60,947 nucleotides of DNA from Oscillospiraceae bacterium (GTDB lineage Bacteria > Bacillota > Clostridia > Oscillospirales > Oscillospiraceae). The notes under the pieces are model-generated. The model ran no database searches. It worked only from the letters and a program-made list of their open reading frames with translations, and was not told where the DNA came from. Position numbers and translations under genes: made by a program. Below, one piece after another: positions 50,400 to 59,604 of the stretch. Position 1 is the first letter of the stretch. Each line of letters begins with the position of its first letter. The stretch spans positions 1 to 60,947 of the forward strand of contig CACYWG010000010.1 of the NCBI GenBank assembly GCA_902778115.1, given 5' to 3'.

Positions 50400-51779
50400 A
50401 TGAAACGGATCGTATCGATTCTGATGCTGCTGGCCATGCTGGCATCGCTGTTTGTCCTCTCCCCGGCCGCTTTTGCCACCGGAGACACGCCGGCGGAAAC
50501 GGAAAAGCCTGTCGAGACCGAAAAGCCCGCGGAGACCGAAAAGCCTGCGGAAACTGAGAAGCCCGCGGAGACTGAAAAACCTGCAGAAACTGAAAAGCCC
50601 GCGGAAACGCCCGCTCCCACTCCGACGCCCGTCCCTACGGCGACGCCTGCGCCTACGCCGGAGCCCAAGGTGCTCAACAAGATCACCGTCCAGCTTGACC
50701 GGACGCCAGTCGTCATGATGATCGTCAGCGAGCCCAAGGCTGCCGTCAGTTCCAAGAACGCATCCCTCGTGAGCCTGTCCTGGTATGATCTGCTCGGCAA
50801 CAAGCTGCCCGGCAACAGCGCCTTTGACTACACGACCTACCGGATGGAGATCATCGCCAGAGCCGACGACGGATACATCTTCGCCGCGGGCCTGAACGCG
50901 TATCTGAACAACTCCGCCACGAGTTGCAGTGTGTCCGCCGACGGCAAATACGTCACGCTCATCCGGCAGTATGAGGCGCTGGTCTATCCGCCGAGGATCA
51001 TCAAGCACCCCGGTGAAGAGACCATCAAAGAGGGCAGCTTCGTTTCCTACGTCTCCACGGCGGTCTATGCCAAGAGTCTGACCTGGGAATTCATCAGCCC
51101 CGACGGGCAGACGGTCTTTGATTCCAAAGACATCGGCAAAACCTTCCCCAACAGCCGCTGCGAAAACGACGGCAGGGAGAAGATCATCATTTACAATGTC
51201 CCGCTGGATATGAACGGCTGGAAGGTCCGCGCGGTCTTTAGCGGCGTACAGGATACCGTCACGCGCAGCAACCCCGTGACCGTCAAGGTCGAAGCCGACC
51301 CGAACCACACGCCTGAACCGACGGCCAAGCCCGAGGAATCGCCGGAGCCGTCCGAATCGCCGGAGCCGTCCGAATCGCCCGCTCCTTCCGCAACGCCCGT
51401 GCCCAGCGCAGCACCGGCTGCGACTCCCACGCCCAGCGAGAAGCCGGCCGCCACGCCTGCTCCTTCGGCAGATCATGAGCATCTGTTCGCAGCCGTCTGG
51501 ACCGCAGACGAAAGCAAGCACTGGCATGAATGCTCCTGCGGCGAGCGCAGCGAAGAAGGCGCGCACAGCATGCGCTGGAAGACACTCTCCGTGGAAAACA
51601 GCGTCGCCACCCAGGAGGGCGTCTGCTCGGTCTGCGGCTACCGCGAAACCAAGCAGGTCACCGTGAATGAGAGCCGGATCATCAACAAGATCCCGATGAG
51701 CGTCGTCATCGGCGGCTCGCTCGGCCTGATGGCCGTCCTGGTGATTGCCGAATCCGTCAAGCGCGCCAAGCGGAGATAA
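50400..51779 (+). CDS. secreted, membrane-anchored repeat protein of unknown function
   Basis: A 459-residue extracytoplasmic protein. Signal peptide at residues 1-27 (cleavage near FAT), then six or seven tandem ETEKPA hexapeptides, a Pro/Thr-rich spacer, a beta-rich domain (about 98-300) including an Ig-like stretch from YPPRIIKHPGEE, a second spacer of PSESPEPSE units, and a small cysteine/histidine module HEHLFAAVWTADESKHWHECSCG-type (cited as HWHECSCGE), resembling repeats in clostridial surface proteins. One helix near the C-terminus (about 430-450) followed by KRAKRR anchors it. No sortase LPXTG motif. Function unknown; a wall-spanning or ligand-binding protein is likely. Confidence 0.82.
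   Translation: MKRIVSILMLLAMLASLFVLSPAAFATGDTPAETEKPVETEKPAETEKPAETEKPAETEKPAETEKPAETPAPTPTPVPTATPAPTPEPKVLNKITVQLDRTPVVMMIVSEPKAAVSSKNASLVSLSWYDLLGNKLPGNSAFDYTTYRMEIIARADDGYIFAAGLNAYLNNSATSCSVSADGKYVTLIRQYEALVYPPRIIKHPGEETIKEGSFVSYVSTAVYAKSLTWEFISPDGQTVFDSKDIGKTFPNSRCENDGREKIIIYNVPLDMNGWKVRAVFSGVQDTVTRSNPVTVKVEADPNHTPEPTAKPEESPEPSESPEPSESPAPSATPVPSAAPAATPTPSEKPAATPAPSADHEHLFAAVWTADESKHWHECSCGERSEEGAHSMRWKTLSVENSVATQEGVCSVCGYRETKQVTVNESRIINKIPMSVVIGGSLGLMAVLVIAESVKRAKRR
50500..50609 (+). repeat. 18-base tandem repeat encoding ETEKPA units
   Basis: Six to seven near-identical 18-base units within the preceding gene. Codons vary slightly between units (GAAACT, GAGACC), so copies are not recent exact duplications. 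Confidence 0.8.
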
Positions 51780-51801
51780 ATCTTCGCAGCAACAAGCATA
51801 T

Positions 51802-51834
51802 AAAAAATCCGGAGCGTTTCCGCTCCGGATTTTT
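51802..51834. terminator. bidirectional terminator between surface protein and gdhA
   Basis: AAAAAATCCGGAGCG and its complement around TTT, with A- and T-runs on each side, between two convergent genes. Confidence 0.87.
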
Positions 51835-51854
51835 GTTGCTTGTCTGATCTGGAA

Positions 51855-53243
<1,389 letters not shown>

Positions 53244-53265
53244 TCATTGACTACGCGCATCTTAG

Positions 53266-53294
53266 ATTATACAATAGGAGCAGGAAAATCTCAA
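53266..53294 (-). promoter_or_regulatory. promoter of gdhA
   Basis: Minus-strand TTGAGA (53289-53294), 17-base spacer, TATAAT (53266-53271), about 62 bases upstream of the ATG. Confidence 0.75.
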
Positions 53295-53352
53295 GCCTAT
53301 TTGTGAAATCCTTCAAATTTTTATGGATAAAGACATGAGGAGACTGGTCAAA

Positions 53353-54276
53353 ATGGTCAAAATAACGAATTTCGGCAGCTATCGTCAATACGTCCTCGCA
53401 TCCGATGAGCTTCGCGTGAGCGTGATGGAGCTGGGCGCCGCCGTGACCGGGATCGACTACCGCGGCAGGCGGGTCGGACTCGGCTATGAGCGCGCCGAAG
53501 ATTATCTGACGCACGACGCTTATCTCGGCGCGATCGTGGGCCGCTTTGCCAACCGTATCGGCGGCGGCAGCTTCCCGCTGAACGGCCTGAGCGTGGAGCT
53601 GCCGCGCAACGAGGGTGCCAACACGCTGCACGGCGGGCCGGATTCCTGGGACCGCCGCGTCTGGCAGAGCCGGGTGGAGGGCGACAGCGTCCTCTTCACA
53701 CTCGTCTCCCCCGACGGGGACAAGGGCTTTCCCGGGACGCTGACCGCCTCCGTGCGCTATACGGTCACAGGCGGCGCGCTGCGCATCGATTTTGAGGGCG
53801 ACACCGACGCCGACACCGTCTATGCCCCGACCTCGCACATGTACTTCAATCTCCGCGGCGAGGGCAGCGTTCTGGATATGCGGATGCTCCTCCCGGCCGC
53901 CGGCGTGCTGGAGGTGGACGGGGCGCTGATCCCCACCGGGCGCATCCTGCCTGCTGCGGGCGAATTTGACTTCTCCCGCCCGCGGACCGTCGGGCGCAAT
54001 TACGACCACGCCTTCGTGCTGCAGGGCACACGCGCCTGCGAGGCCAGCTGCGCCGGCGTCCGCCTGACCGTGGACACCGACTTCCCCGCCCTGCAGTTTT
54101 ATACGGGCGAATTCCTGGGCGAACCCTTCGGCGCAAGCGGCGGCTTTGCGGTGGAGCCCGAATTCTACCCCGACGCACCCAACCACCCGGACTTCCCCAG
54201 CGCCCTGCTGCGCGCCGGCGAGCACTTCCATCGCTGGGCCGTCTATTCCTTCTCGGCCGAGGAATCAGAGGAATAA
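53353..54276 (+). CDS. aldose 1-epimerase (GalM-like)
   Basis: Interconverts alpha and beta anomers of aldoses such as glucose or galactose. The protein has the GalM beta-sandwich motifs: NRIGGGSFPLNG (about 70-81), NEGANTLHGG with a catalytic-site histidine, PTSHMYFNL with the second histidine and VEPEFYPDAPNHP with the catalytic glutamate. I place the start at ATG 53353 (GAGGAGA ten bases upstream; 307 residues), though ATG 53323 or 53335 is possible and adds ten or six residues. No galactose genes are adjacent; it may support the glucan metabolism elsewhere in the window. Confidence 0.92.
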   Translation: MVKITNFGSYRQYVLASDELRVSVMELGAAVTGIDYRGRRVGLGYERAEDYLTHDAYLGAIVGRFANRIGGGSFPLNGLSVELPRNEGANTLHGGPDSWDRRVWQSRVEGDSVLFTLVSPDGDKGFPGTLTASVRYTVTGGALRIDFEGDTDADTVYAPTSHMYFNLRGEGSVLDMRMLLPAAGVLEVDGALIPTGRILPAAGEFDFSRPRTVGRNYDHAFVLQGTRACEASCAGVRLTVDTDFPALQFYTGEFLGEPFGASGGFAVEPEFYPDAPNHPDFPSALLRAGEHFHRWAVYSFSAEESEE

Positions 54277-54317
54277 AGCGTCGGTTTTTCAGTTTATTTA
54301 CAAATTAATGTCATATT

Positions 54318-54328
54318 CGTGCTATAAT
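54318..54328 (+). promoter_or_regulatory. extended -10 promoter of MotA/MotB-like pair
   Basis: TGCTATAAT (54320-54328) is an extended -10 box; no good -35 at 17 spacing, only TTTACA 20 bases upstream. About 34 bases before the start. Confidence 0.55.
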
Positions 54329-54361
54329 TCCTCCCAGATATCATGTTGGGAGGGATTCTTT

Positions 54362-55318
54362 ATGAGCCTGCTTTCCAATCTGCCCGTCGGCGGCTTTGTC
54401 GTGATCGTCATCATCGGCCTGCTGTTCATTCTGGCTCTGCTGATCCTGTTCTACACCAGCGCCCGCTACCGCGCGCTGGCAGCGCACAGCGACGGAGACG
54501 GCGAGGGCAAGCGCGGCTTCCTCAAAGCGCTGCTCAGTGAGTTTTCCGCCGCGTATCAGAAATACGGGCGGGACGTGAACACCCCCGCCATCATTACCGA
54601 CGTCATCGGCAAAAAGCTCGGCGGCCTGCTGCTGTGCGAGCGCTTTCTCAATAACGCCGTGTCTCTCTTCGTTACCCTCGGCCTGTTCGGCACCTTCCTG
54701 GGGCTGAGCATGTCCGTCTCCTCGCTGACGGAGCTGATCTCCTACTCCAACACCGAGGAATGGCTGAGCGTGCTCGACAGCGTCGGCGGCGGCCTGATGA
54801 GCGCGCTGGGCGGCATGGGCGTGGCCTTTTACACCTCGCTCGTCGGCGCCGGCTGCTCGATCCTGCTGACCATCCTGCGCACGATCTTCAACCCCCAGAC
54901 GGAGCGCGAAAAGCTGGAGACCCGGCTGGAGCTCTGGCTGGACACCGAGGTGGCGCCAACGCTCGCCACTGAGGCCGCCCGCGACGACGCCGATCTCATC
55001 AACAACATGATCCACGCGCTCAACAGCTCCGTGGAGGAGATCAAGCGCGCGCTGGGCACGGCGGCGCTGGCCTATGCCGACAGCACCAAGAACGCCTCCG
55101 CCGCGCTGGTGAAGGCCGCCTCCAGCAACAAGACCGCGCTGGAGGTCTTTGACCAGACCGTGGACAAGTTCAACGCCGGCGTTCACGATTTCTCCGAGGT
55201 CGACTACAACCTGCGCGGCAGCGTGGAGCGCATGGATCTGGCCGTGCGCGATCTGGCCTCCGCCATGCGTGAGATCAACCGCCGCATGGGCGTCAGCCGG
55301 GAAGGAGTTACCCAATGA
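54362..55318 (+). CDS. MotA/TolQ/ExbB-family proton channel protein, orphan
   Basis: A 318-residue membrane protein of the ion-driven stator superfamily. One N-terminal helix (about 10-32), a cytoplasmic domain, then two close helices in SLFVTLGLFGTFLGLSMSVSSL (about 97-120) and GGLMSALGGMGVAFYTSLVGAGCSILL (about 140-168), the proton-channel pair. A long C-terminal cytoplasmic region of about 140 residues is predicted helical. No flagellar, Tol or Ton genes are present. It overlaps the MotB-like gene by four bases (ATGA), so the two are made together. ZorA of Zorya defence systems is a relative, but its tail is much longer. Confidence 0.85.
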   Translation: MSLLSNLPVGGFVVIVIIGLLFILALLILFYTSARYRALAAHSDGDGEGKRGFLKALLSEFSAAYQKYGRDVNTPAIITDVIGKKLGGLLLCERFLNNAVSLFVTLGLFGTFLGLSMSVSSLTELISYSNTEEWLSVLDSVGGGLMSALGGMGVAFYTSLVGAGCSILLTILRTIFNPQTEREKLETRLELWLDTEVAPTLATEAARDDADLINNMIHALNSSVEEIKRALGTAALAYADSTKNASAALVKAASSNKTALEVFDQTVDKFNAGVHDFSEVDYNLRGSVERMDLAVRDLASAMREINRRMGVSREGVTQ

Positions 55319-56373
55319 GGCGGCGCTTCAGCGGCGGCTCCGCGGGGCTGACCGCCTCTTCCCAGGGAGAACAGGGCTTCTGGCCCTCCTACGCCGACAT
55401 GATGTCCGCCGTGGCGCTGATCCTGTTCTTTCTGATGCTGCTCAGCTATCTCCAGAACCTCATCACCGGCAACGACCTGCAGAACACGCAGGAAGTGCTG
55501 GAGAGCACCCGCACCAAGCTCAGCGAGACCCAGACCACGCTCAGCGACACCGAGCGCGCGCTCTCGGATATGGAAGAGACGCTTGCGATCACGCTCAAAG
55601 AGGTCGAAGAGGCCGAGTCGCAGCTGGACAAAATCACGATCGACCTGGACGAGGCGAAGCTGACCCTCACCCAGAAGCAGGACGAGCTTGACCAGCAGAA
55701 AAAGGATCTGGCCGCGCAGGACAAGCTCCTGGCCGACCAGGCCGCGCTGATCGGGAAGCAGGAGGAGTATATGAAGGCCGCCAGCGAGGAGCTGCTGGCC
55801 ATGCGCAGCCAGATGCAGACCATCGCCGTGCTGCGCCTGTCCATCCTGGAGCAGATCCGCGACGGCTTTGTGCGCGCCACCGGCGACTCCAGCCGCGTCA
55901 GCATTGCGGACAACGGCAACATCATCCTCAACGAGAGCATCCTCTTCGACGTCGGCTCCTCGGACATCAAGGCCGAGGCGAAGCCTGCGCTCGACCAGCT
56001 GGTGACGGTGTTCTACAAGTTCCTGTCCGACGACGAAAATGCCAAATATGTGGACAGCATCGTCATCTCCGGCCATACAGACAGCACCGGCAGCGACGAA
56101 GACAACCGGATCCTCTCCACCGATCGCGCCAATTCCGTGCTGGACTATTTGCTCTCCGACGGCAAGCTCTCCAAATACGCCAAATTCTTCTGCGCCGCCG
56201 GCTACGGCGAGACCCGTCCCGTGGCCTCCAACGCCACTGTCGACGGCCGCAGCGCCAACCGCCGCATCGAAATCTCCATCATCCTCAAGGACGACAGCAT
56301 CATGGAGATCGTCGAGAGCTATCTGGATCTCGACCTGCCCGAAAACGGCTCTGCCGCTTCCGGCCGGCCCTGA
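55315..56373 (+). CDS. MotB/OmpA-type peptidoglycan-binding stator protein with long coiled coil
   Basis: Partner of the MotA-like protein, 352 residues. A short cytoplasmic N-terminus leads to one membrane helix starting SYADMMSAVALILFF; Asp28 in SYADMM matches the proton-carrying aspartate of MotB/ExbD. A coiled coil of about 110 residues (about 55-165) follows, then an OmpA-like domain (about 195-335) with VISGHTDSTG and the late SANRRIEISI. Stators usually anchor by this domain to peptidoglycan. A similar two-gene module is the core of Zorya (ZorA/ZorB), but no zorC/zorD or zorE follows. Function unknown. Confidence 0.87.
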   Translation: MRRRFSGGSAGLTASSQGEQGFWPSYADMMSAVALILFFLMLLSYLQNLITGNDLQNTQEVLESTRTKLSETQTTLSDTERALSDMEETLAITLKEVEEAESQLDKITIDLDEAKLTLTQKQDELDQQKKDLAAQDKLLADQAALIGKQEEYMKAASEELLAMRSQMQTIAVLRLSILEQIRDGFVRATGDSSRVSIADNGNIILNESILFDVGSSDIKAEAKPALDQLVTVFYKFLSDDENAKYVDSIVISGHTDSTGSDEDNRILSTDRANSVLDYLLSDGKLSKYAKFFCAAGYGETRPVASNATVDGRSANRRIEISIILKDDSIMEIVESYLDLDLPENGSAASGRP

Positions 56374-56382
56374 TCCCGGAGC

Positions 56383-56431
56383 AAAACGCCAAAAGGACCC
56401 TGCAGTTTTCTGCAGGGTCCTTTTGGCGTTT
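56383..56431. terminator. strong bidirectional terminator after MotB-like gene
   Basis: A 22-base-pair stem (56383-56405 with 56410-56431) around a short loop, between convergent genes; ends in T-rich sequence on both strands. Confidence 0.88.
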
Positions 56432-56439
56432 GGGAGCGT

Positions 56440-57033
56440 TTACTCTTTTTTCATTTGATCCAGATAGCACTTGATGACCTTCGCTGCGCCCTCGGTGCCG
56501 ACCTTGCTGCGGTCGATCACCAGGTCGTAGTTGCTTGCCTCGCCCCAGATCTGGTCGGTATAGTAGCGGTAGTAGCTGGAGCGGTCCTTGTCCACCTCTT
56601 TGATCAGCTTCTTCGCCTGATCCTCGCTGATCTGCTTGCGCTCCATCAGGGTGCGGATGCGGAAGTTCAGCGGCGCGGTGATGAACACGCGCAGCAGGCC
56701 AGGCCGGCCGCGCAGCACATAGTCGGCGCAGCGCCCGACGAAGATGCCGTTATTGTCCCTGGCCAGCGAGCGCACCGCGTCAAACTGCGCGGCAGCGACC
56801 TGCATGTTCAGCTGAAAACCGCCGTCGATGCCGCCGAAGTGCGACACCGGCATGAAAAACGCGGCCACGCGCTTTTCATCGTAATTCCTCAGGATCTCCT
56901 TGCTGAACTGGGACGTGGCCGCCGCCTCGTCCACGATCTCCTTGGCGTATACGGGGATGTTCAGTTCCGCGCCGAGCATACGGGCGATATCGTGACCGCC
57001 GCTGCCGTGTTCTCTTCCGATCGTAATCAGCAT
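56440..57033 (-). CDS. cytidylate-kinase-like family protein
   Basis: A 197-residue P-loop protein. It opens MLITIGREHGSGGHDIARMLG, the Walker-A-like loop typical of the cytidylate kinase-like family (GREHGSGG, about 6-13), followed by GRCADYVLRGRPGLLRVFI and the lid-type arginines IRTLMERKQI. This group is common in Clostridia; nucleoside-monophosphate kinase activity is unproven, and a true cmk would be expected elsewhere. ATG at 57031-57033 with AAGGAGA. It reads away from the flippase gene. Confidence 0.82.
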   Translation of the reverse strand: MLITIGREHGSGGHDIARMLGAELNIPVYAKEIVDEAAATSQFSKEILRNYDEKRVAAFFMPVSHFGGIDGGFQLNMQVAAAQFDAVRSLARDNNGIFVGRCADYVLRGRPGLLRVFITAPLNFRIRTLMERKQISEDQAKKLIKEVDKDRSSYYRYYTDQIWGEASNYDLVIDRSKVGTEGAAKVIKCYLDQMKKE

Positions 57034-57181
57034 ACAGGGTTCTCCTTTCTTTATTCCGCGGGGCAGCGCCCCGGGGCCGGTTTCTTTTTTGTATTTTACC
57101 ACAGGACACGCACCGCAATCAAGCCCGCAGGAAAAAAAGTCCGCCGCCCGGCATATCCTCCTGTATATGGGGGGTGAGCGC

Positions 57182-58498
57182 TTGCGGAAGAAACGGCTGC
57201 TGAAAAACACGGCGCTGCTGACAGGCACGACGCTGCTGATGAGCCTGATCGGCATCGCCTTTCAGGCCTGGCTGGCCGGGCGCATCGGCGCTGCCGGCGT
57301 CGGACTGGTTCAACTGGTCGGCTCTGTCACCGCGCTCGGCGCGACCTTCGCGATCTCCGGCATCCGCTTTGCCTCCACGCGCCTGGTGGCCGAGGAACTC
57401 GGCGCCGAGCGCGGCGAGGGCGTTCCCGCCGCGATGCGGCGCTGCCTCGGCTATGCCGGCGTCTTCGGCACAGCGGCCGGGCTGATTCTGTGGTTTTGTG
57501 CTTTGCCGATCGGCGAAGGCTGGATCGGCGACGGTCGCACGGTCCTCTCCCTCCGTCTGAGCGCCTTCAGCATGCCCTGCATCTCGCTGTGCGCCGCGAT
57601 CTCCGGCTATTTCACCGCCTGCGGACGGCTCCTTCGCCCGACGCTGATCCATCTGGCCGAGCAGCTGATCGGCATCCTGCTTTCAGCCTGGTTCCTGTAC
57701 CGCGCGCCGCGCGGGAATGTGGAGGCCTGCTGCGCCGCCGTGGTCTGCGGGCGTATGCTTGCGGATCTGGCATCCCTGCTGATGCTCGCGCTCGCCTGCA
57801 GGGAGGATCTGCAGCGGCACTTCCCGCTGCGCTCAGCCGGGCGCGGCCAGACGGAGAGGCTTCTCAAGATCGCGCTGCCGCTGGCCTCCTCGGCCTATGC
57901 GCGCAGCGGACTCGGCACCGCGCAGCATCTGCTGGTCCCGCGCGGTCTGCGTGCCTCCGGTCAGAGCGCGGATCAGGCGCTCGCCGGCTACGGCGTCGTC
58001 CACGGCATGGCGCTGCCGCTGCTGCTGTTCCCCTCCTGCCTGCTCGCATCTGCGGCGGAGCTGATCGTACCGGAGCTGACGCAGGAGCAGGTACGGCGGC
58101 AAGGGCCCCGGATTCGCAGGGCCGTGCGCGTGTTTCTCCGCTTCAGTCTGCTGTTCTCCGGCGCGATTGCCGCCGTACTGTTTGTATTCTCCCGTCCGCT
58201 CGGCCTGCGGATCTTCCACAGTCCCGAGGCCGGGCGCTATATCCGCCTGCTCGCCCCGCTGGTGCCCGTCATGTACATGGACATGAGCGTGGACGGCTGC
58301 CTCAAGGGCCTGGGGCAGCAGGTCTGGAGCATGGGCATCAACGTGCTCGATTCCCTGTGCGGCCTGGTGCTGGTCTGGCTGCTGCTGCCGCGCTGGGGAC
58401 TCCATGGCTATCTGTTCGTGATCGTCGCCACCGAAACGCTGAACTTCCTGCTCAGCGCCGGACGATTGGTGCATATTCTGAAGAATGAGTACCCTTGA
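57182..58498 (+). CDS. MATE/polysaccharide flippase-like protein (SpoVB/MurJ-related)
   Basis: A 438-residue membrane protein with about twelve helices, of the MOP exporter superfamily that includes SpoVB and MurJ. Features: TGTTLLMSLIGIAFQAWLAGRIGAAGVGLVQL near the N-terminus, cited from LLMSLIGIAFQAWLAGRIG, repeated charged loops, and a C-terminal polyisoprenoid-flippase-like half. The start is probably TTG 57182 with GGGGTGAG just upstream; ATG 57167 or 57089 reads in frame but has no ribosome site. Substrate could be a wall or spore precursor; a role in sporulation is inference. Its stop codon lies in an inverted repeat shared with ribU. Confidence 0.8.
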   Translation: MRKKRLLKNTALLTGTTLLMSLIGIAFQAWLAGRIGAAGVGLVQLVGSVTALGATFAISGIRFASTRLVAEELGAERGEGVPAAMRRCLGYAGVFGTAAGLILWFCALPIGEGWIGDGRTVLSLRLSAFSMPCISLCAAISGYFTACGRLLRPTLIHLAEQLIGILLSAWFLYRAPRGNVEACCAAVVCGRMLADLASLLMLALACREDLQRHFPLRSAGRGQTERLLKIALPLASSAYARSGLGTAQHLLVPRGLRASGQSADQALAGYGVVHGMALPLLLFPSCLLASAAELIVPELTQEQVRRQGPRIRRAVRVFLRFSLLFSGAIAAVLFVFSRPLGLRIFHSPEAGRYIRLLAPLVPVMYMDMSVDGCLKGLGQQVWSMGINVLDSLCGLVLVWLLLPRWGLHGYLFVIVATETLNFLLSAGRLVHILKNEYP

Positions 58499-58605
58499 GA
58501 TTTCGAGCCAAAACTGTGCCAGACAAGGCAGCGGCCGCAGGGAATACTTCGTTTGTATTGCCTAGGCCGCTAACGCTGTATGGCGCAGTTTTGGCCAAAA
58601 TCTCA
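58496..58605. repeat. inverted-repeat element supplying the stop codons of both convergent genes
   Basis: Both ends read TGAGATTT on their own strand, then about 30 further matching bases with a few mismatches (GCCAAAACTG and CAGTTTTGGC arms). The left TGA is the flippase stop (58496-58498), the right one the ribU stop (58603-58605). It would form a long hairpin acting as terminator in both directions. Confidence 0.82.
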
Positions 58606-59262
58606 CAGTACGCCGAGCATGACCAGAAGCAATAGCACAAAAGTCGCCAGCACAGCCAGCGCAAACAGCGTGAAGCCCAGGCTGAAGCGGCCTTTCTTAC
58701 CGCTGCCCGGTTCAACCAGCTTCGCCTTGCGAAGCGCCGTCACGATGGGCTTATACAGCAGCAGCGTGATGGCCGCGTTCAGGCCGCCCTTGACGAGATT
58801 GAAGGGCAGGAAGACGCTCGCGAGCATGCCGGCCACGACCGAGCGGTCCACGCCCATGTAAAATGGCGTAATGATATAATTCCACAGAACCATCGTGCCT
58901 GCCAGCACCACGACGCCCAGCGCAAGACCGCCCAGTGCGCCCTTCTGGGAATGGAAACGCCGGTAAATGAGCGCCGCGGGCACCGTGAAGGCGCAGGTGG
59001 ACACCACGTTCATCAAAAAGCCGTAAGGGCCGGTGGCGCTGATGGTGAGCATCTCGATCAGTGACGTAAGCACTGAGACGAACACACAGGTCAGCGGCCC
59101 GAAGATAAAGCCCGCGATCACGATGACCGCGTCCTTCGGCTCATAGCTCAGAAAGCCCGCCACATTGGGGATGGCCTTGCTGAGCAGCACCGCAATAAAG
59201 GCCACGGCGGTAAACATGCCGCAGACGGTCAGATAGCGGGTGGACAGTCTCTGGTTTTTCAT
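58603..59262 (-). CDS. ribU: riboflavin transporter S component RibU
   Basis: Substrate-binding membrane subunit of an ECF vitamin transporter that takes up riboflavin. The 219 residues contain six helices and the family pattern: PNVAGFLSYEPKDAVIVIAGFIFGP, cited as LSYEPKDAVIVIAGFIFGP (about 43-61), where ribitol and isoalloxazine contacts lie, and ISATGPYGFLMNVVSTCAF later. ATG at 59260-59262 with AGGAGG. An FMN riboswitch upstream (59605-59929) confirms the substrate. EcfA/EcfT are not in the window. A 274-bp inverted-repeat element separates the riboswitch terminator from the gene. Confidence 0.95.
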   Translation of the reverse strand: MKNQRLSTRYLTVCGMFTAVAFIAVLLSKAIPNVAGFLSYEPKDAVIVIAGFIFGPLTCVFVSVLTSLIEMLTISATGPYGFLMNVVSTCAFTVPAALIYRRFHSQKGALGGLALGVVVLAGTMVLWNYIITPFYMGVDRSVVAGMLASVFLPFNLVKGGLNAAITLLLYKPIVTALRKAKLVEPGSGKKGRFSLGFTLFALAVLATFVLLLLVMLGVL

Positions 59263-59280
59263 GATACATACCTCCTTGGA

Positions 59281-59554
59281 TAAGGTAAGCGGGATAATCC
59301 GAACCACGGTTTTCCCTGGCTGGAATCCGCCCATCCTTCGTTAAAATACTCGGCAATACGGAAGTATTCCCTGCGTTTTTGCCTCGGCTGGACGAATTCC
59401 AGCTCCGGGAAAACTCATTGACCAAAACGGATGAGATTTCGGATGATTTTGGGTGCGGAGGAAGCAGGCTTGCTTTCCGCAAGTCAATGACGACAAGCCC
59501 AAAAGCGCCGAAAGATCGCCGTTTTGGCGGGTTCGGATTATCCCGCTTACCTTA
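59281..59554. mobile_element. 274-bp MITE-like element with perfect 25-bp terminal inverted repeats
   Basis: TAAGGTAAGCGGGATAATCC begins the left end (59281-59305) and its exact complement ends at 59554. The ends start and finish with TA, as expected of elements using TA target duplication (IS630/Tc1-type). No transposase. It sits inside the ribU leader, its last bases merging with the T-run of the riboswitch terminator. An internal segment (59351-59375) resembles part of the 58496-58605 element. Confidence 0.75.
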
Positions 59555-59586
59555 AAAAACGCCCGGAGAAACAGCTTCTCCGGGCG
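59555..59586 (-). terminator. riboswitch-controlled terminator of ribU leader
   Basis: Minus-strand stem CGCCCGGAGAA with its complement, then TTTTTT. Lying just below the FMN aptamer, it is presumably the regulated terminator, formed when FMN is bound. Confidence 0.85.
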
Positions 59587-59604
59587 TAAACAGACATGAA
59601 AAAG

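Noticed and set aside
50500..50609. A CRISPR-like array
   Set aside because: The repeats are in-frame 18-base units with no spacers and translate to ETEKPA; this is a protein repeat.
54362..56373. A Zorya anti-phage system
   Set aside because: A ZorA/ZorB-like pair is present, but zorC, zorD or zorE are not found on either side; the next gene is a convergent cytidylate-kinase-like gene. The ZorA-like tail is also short.
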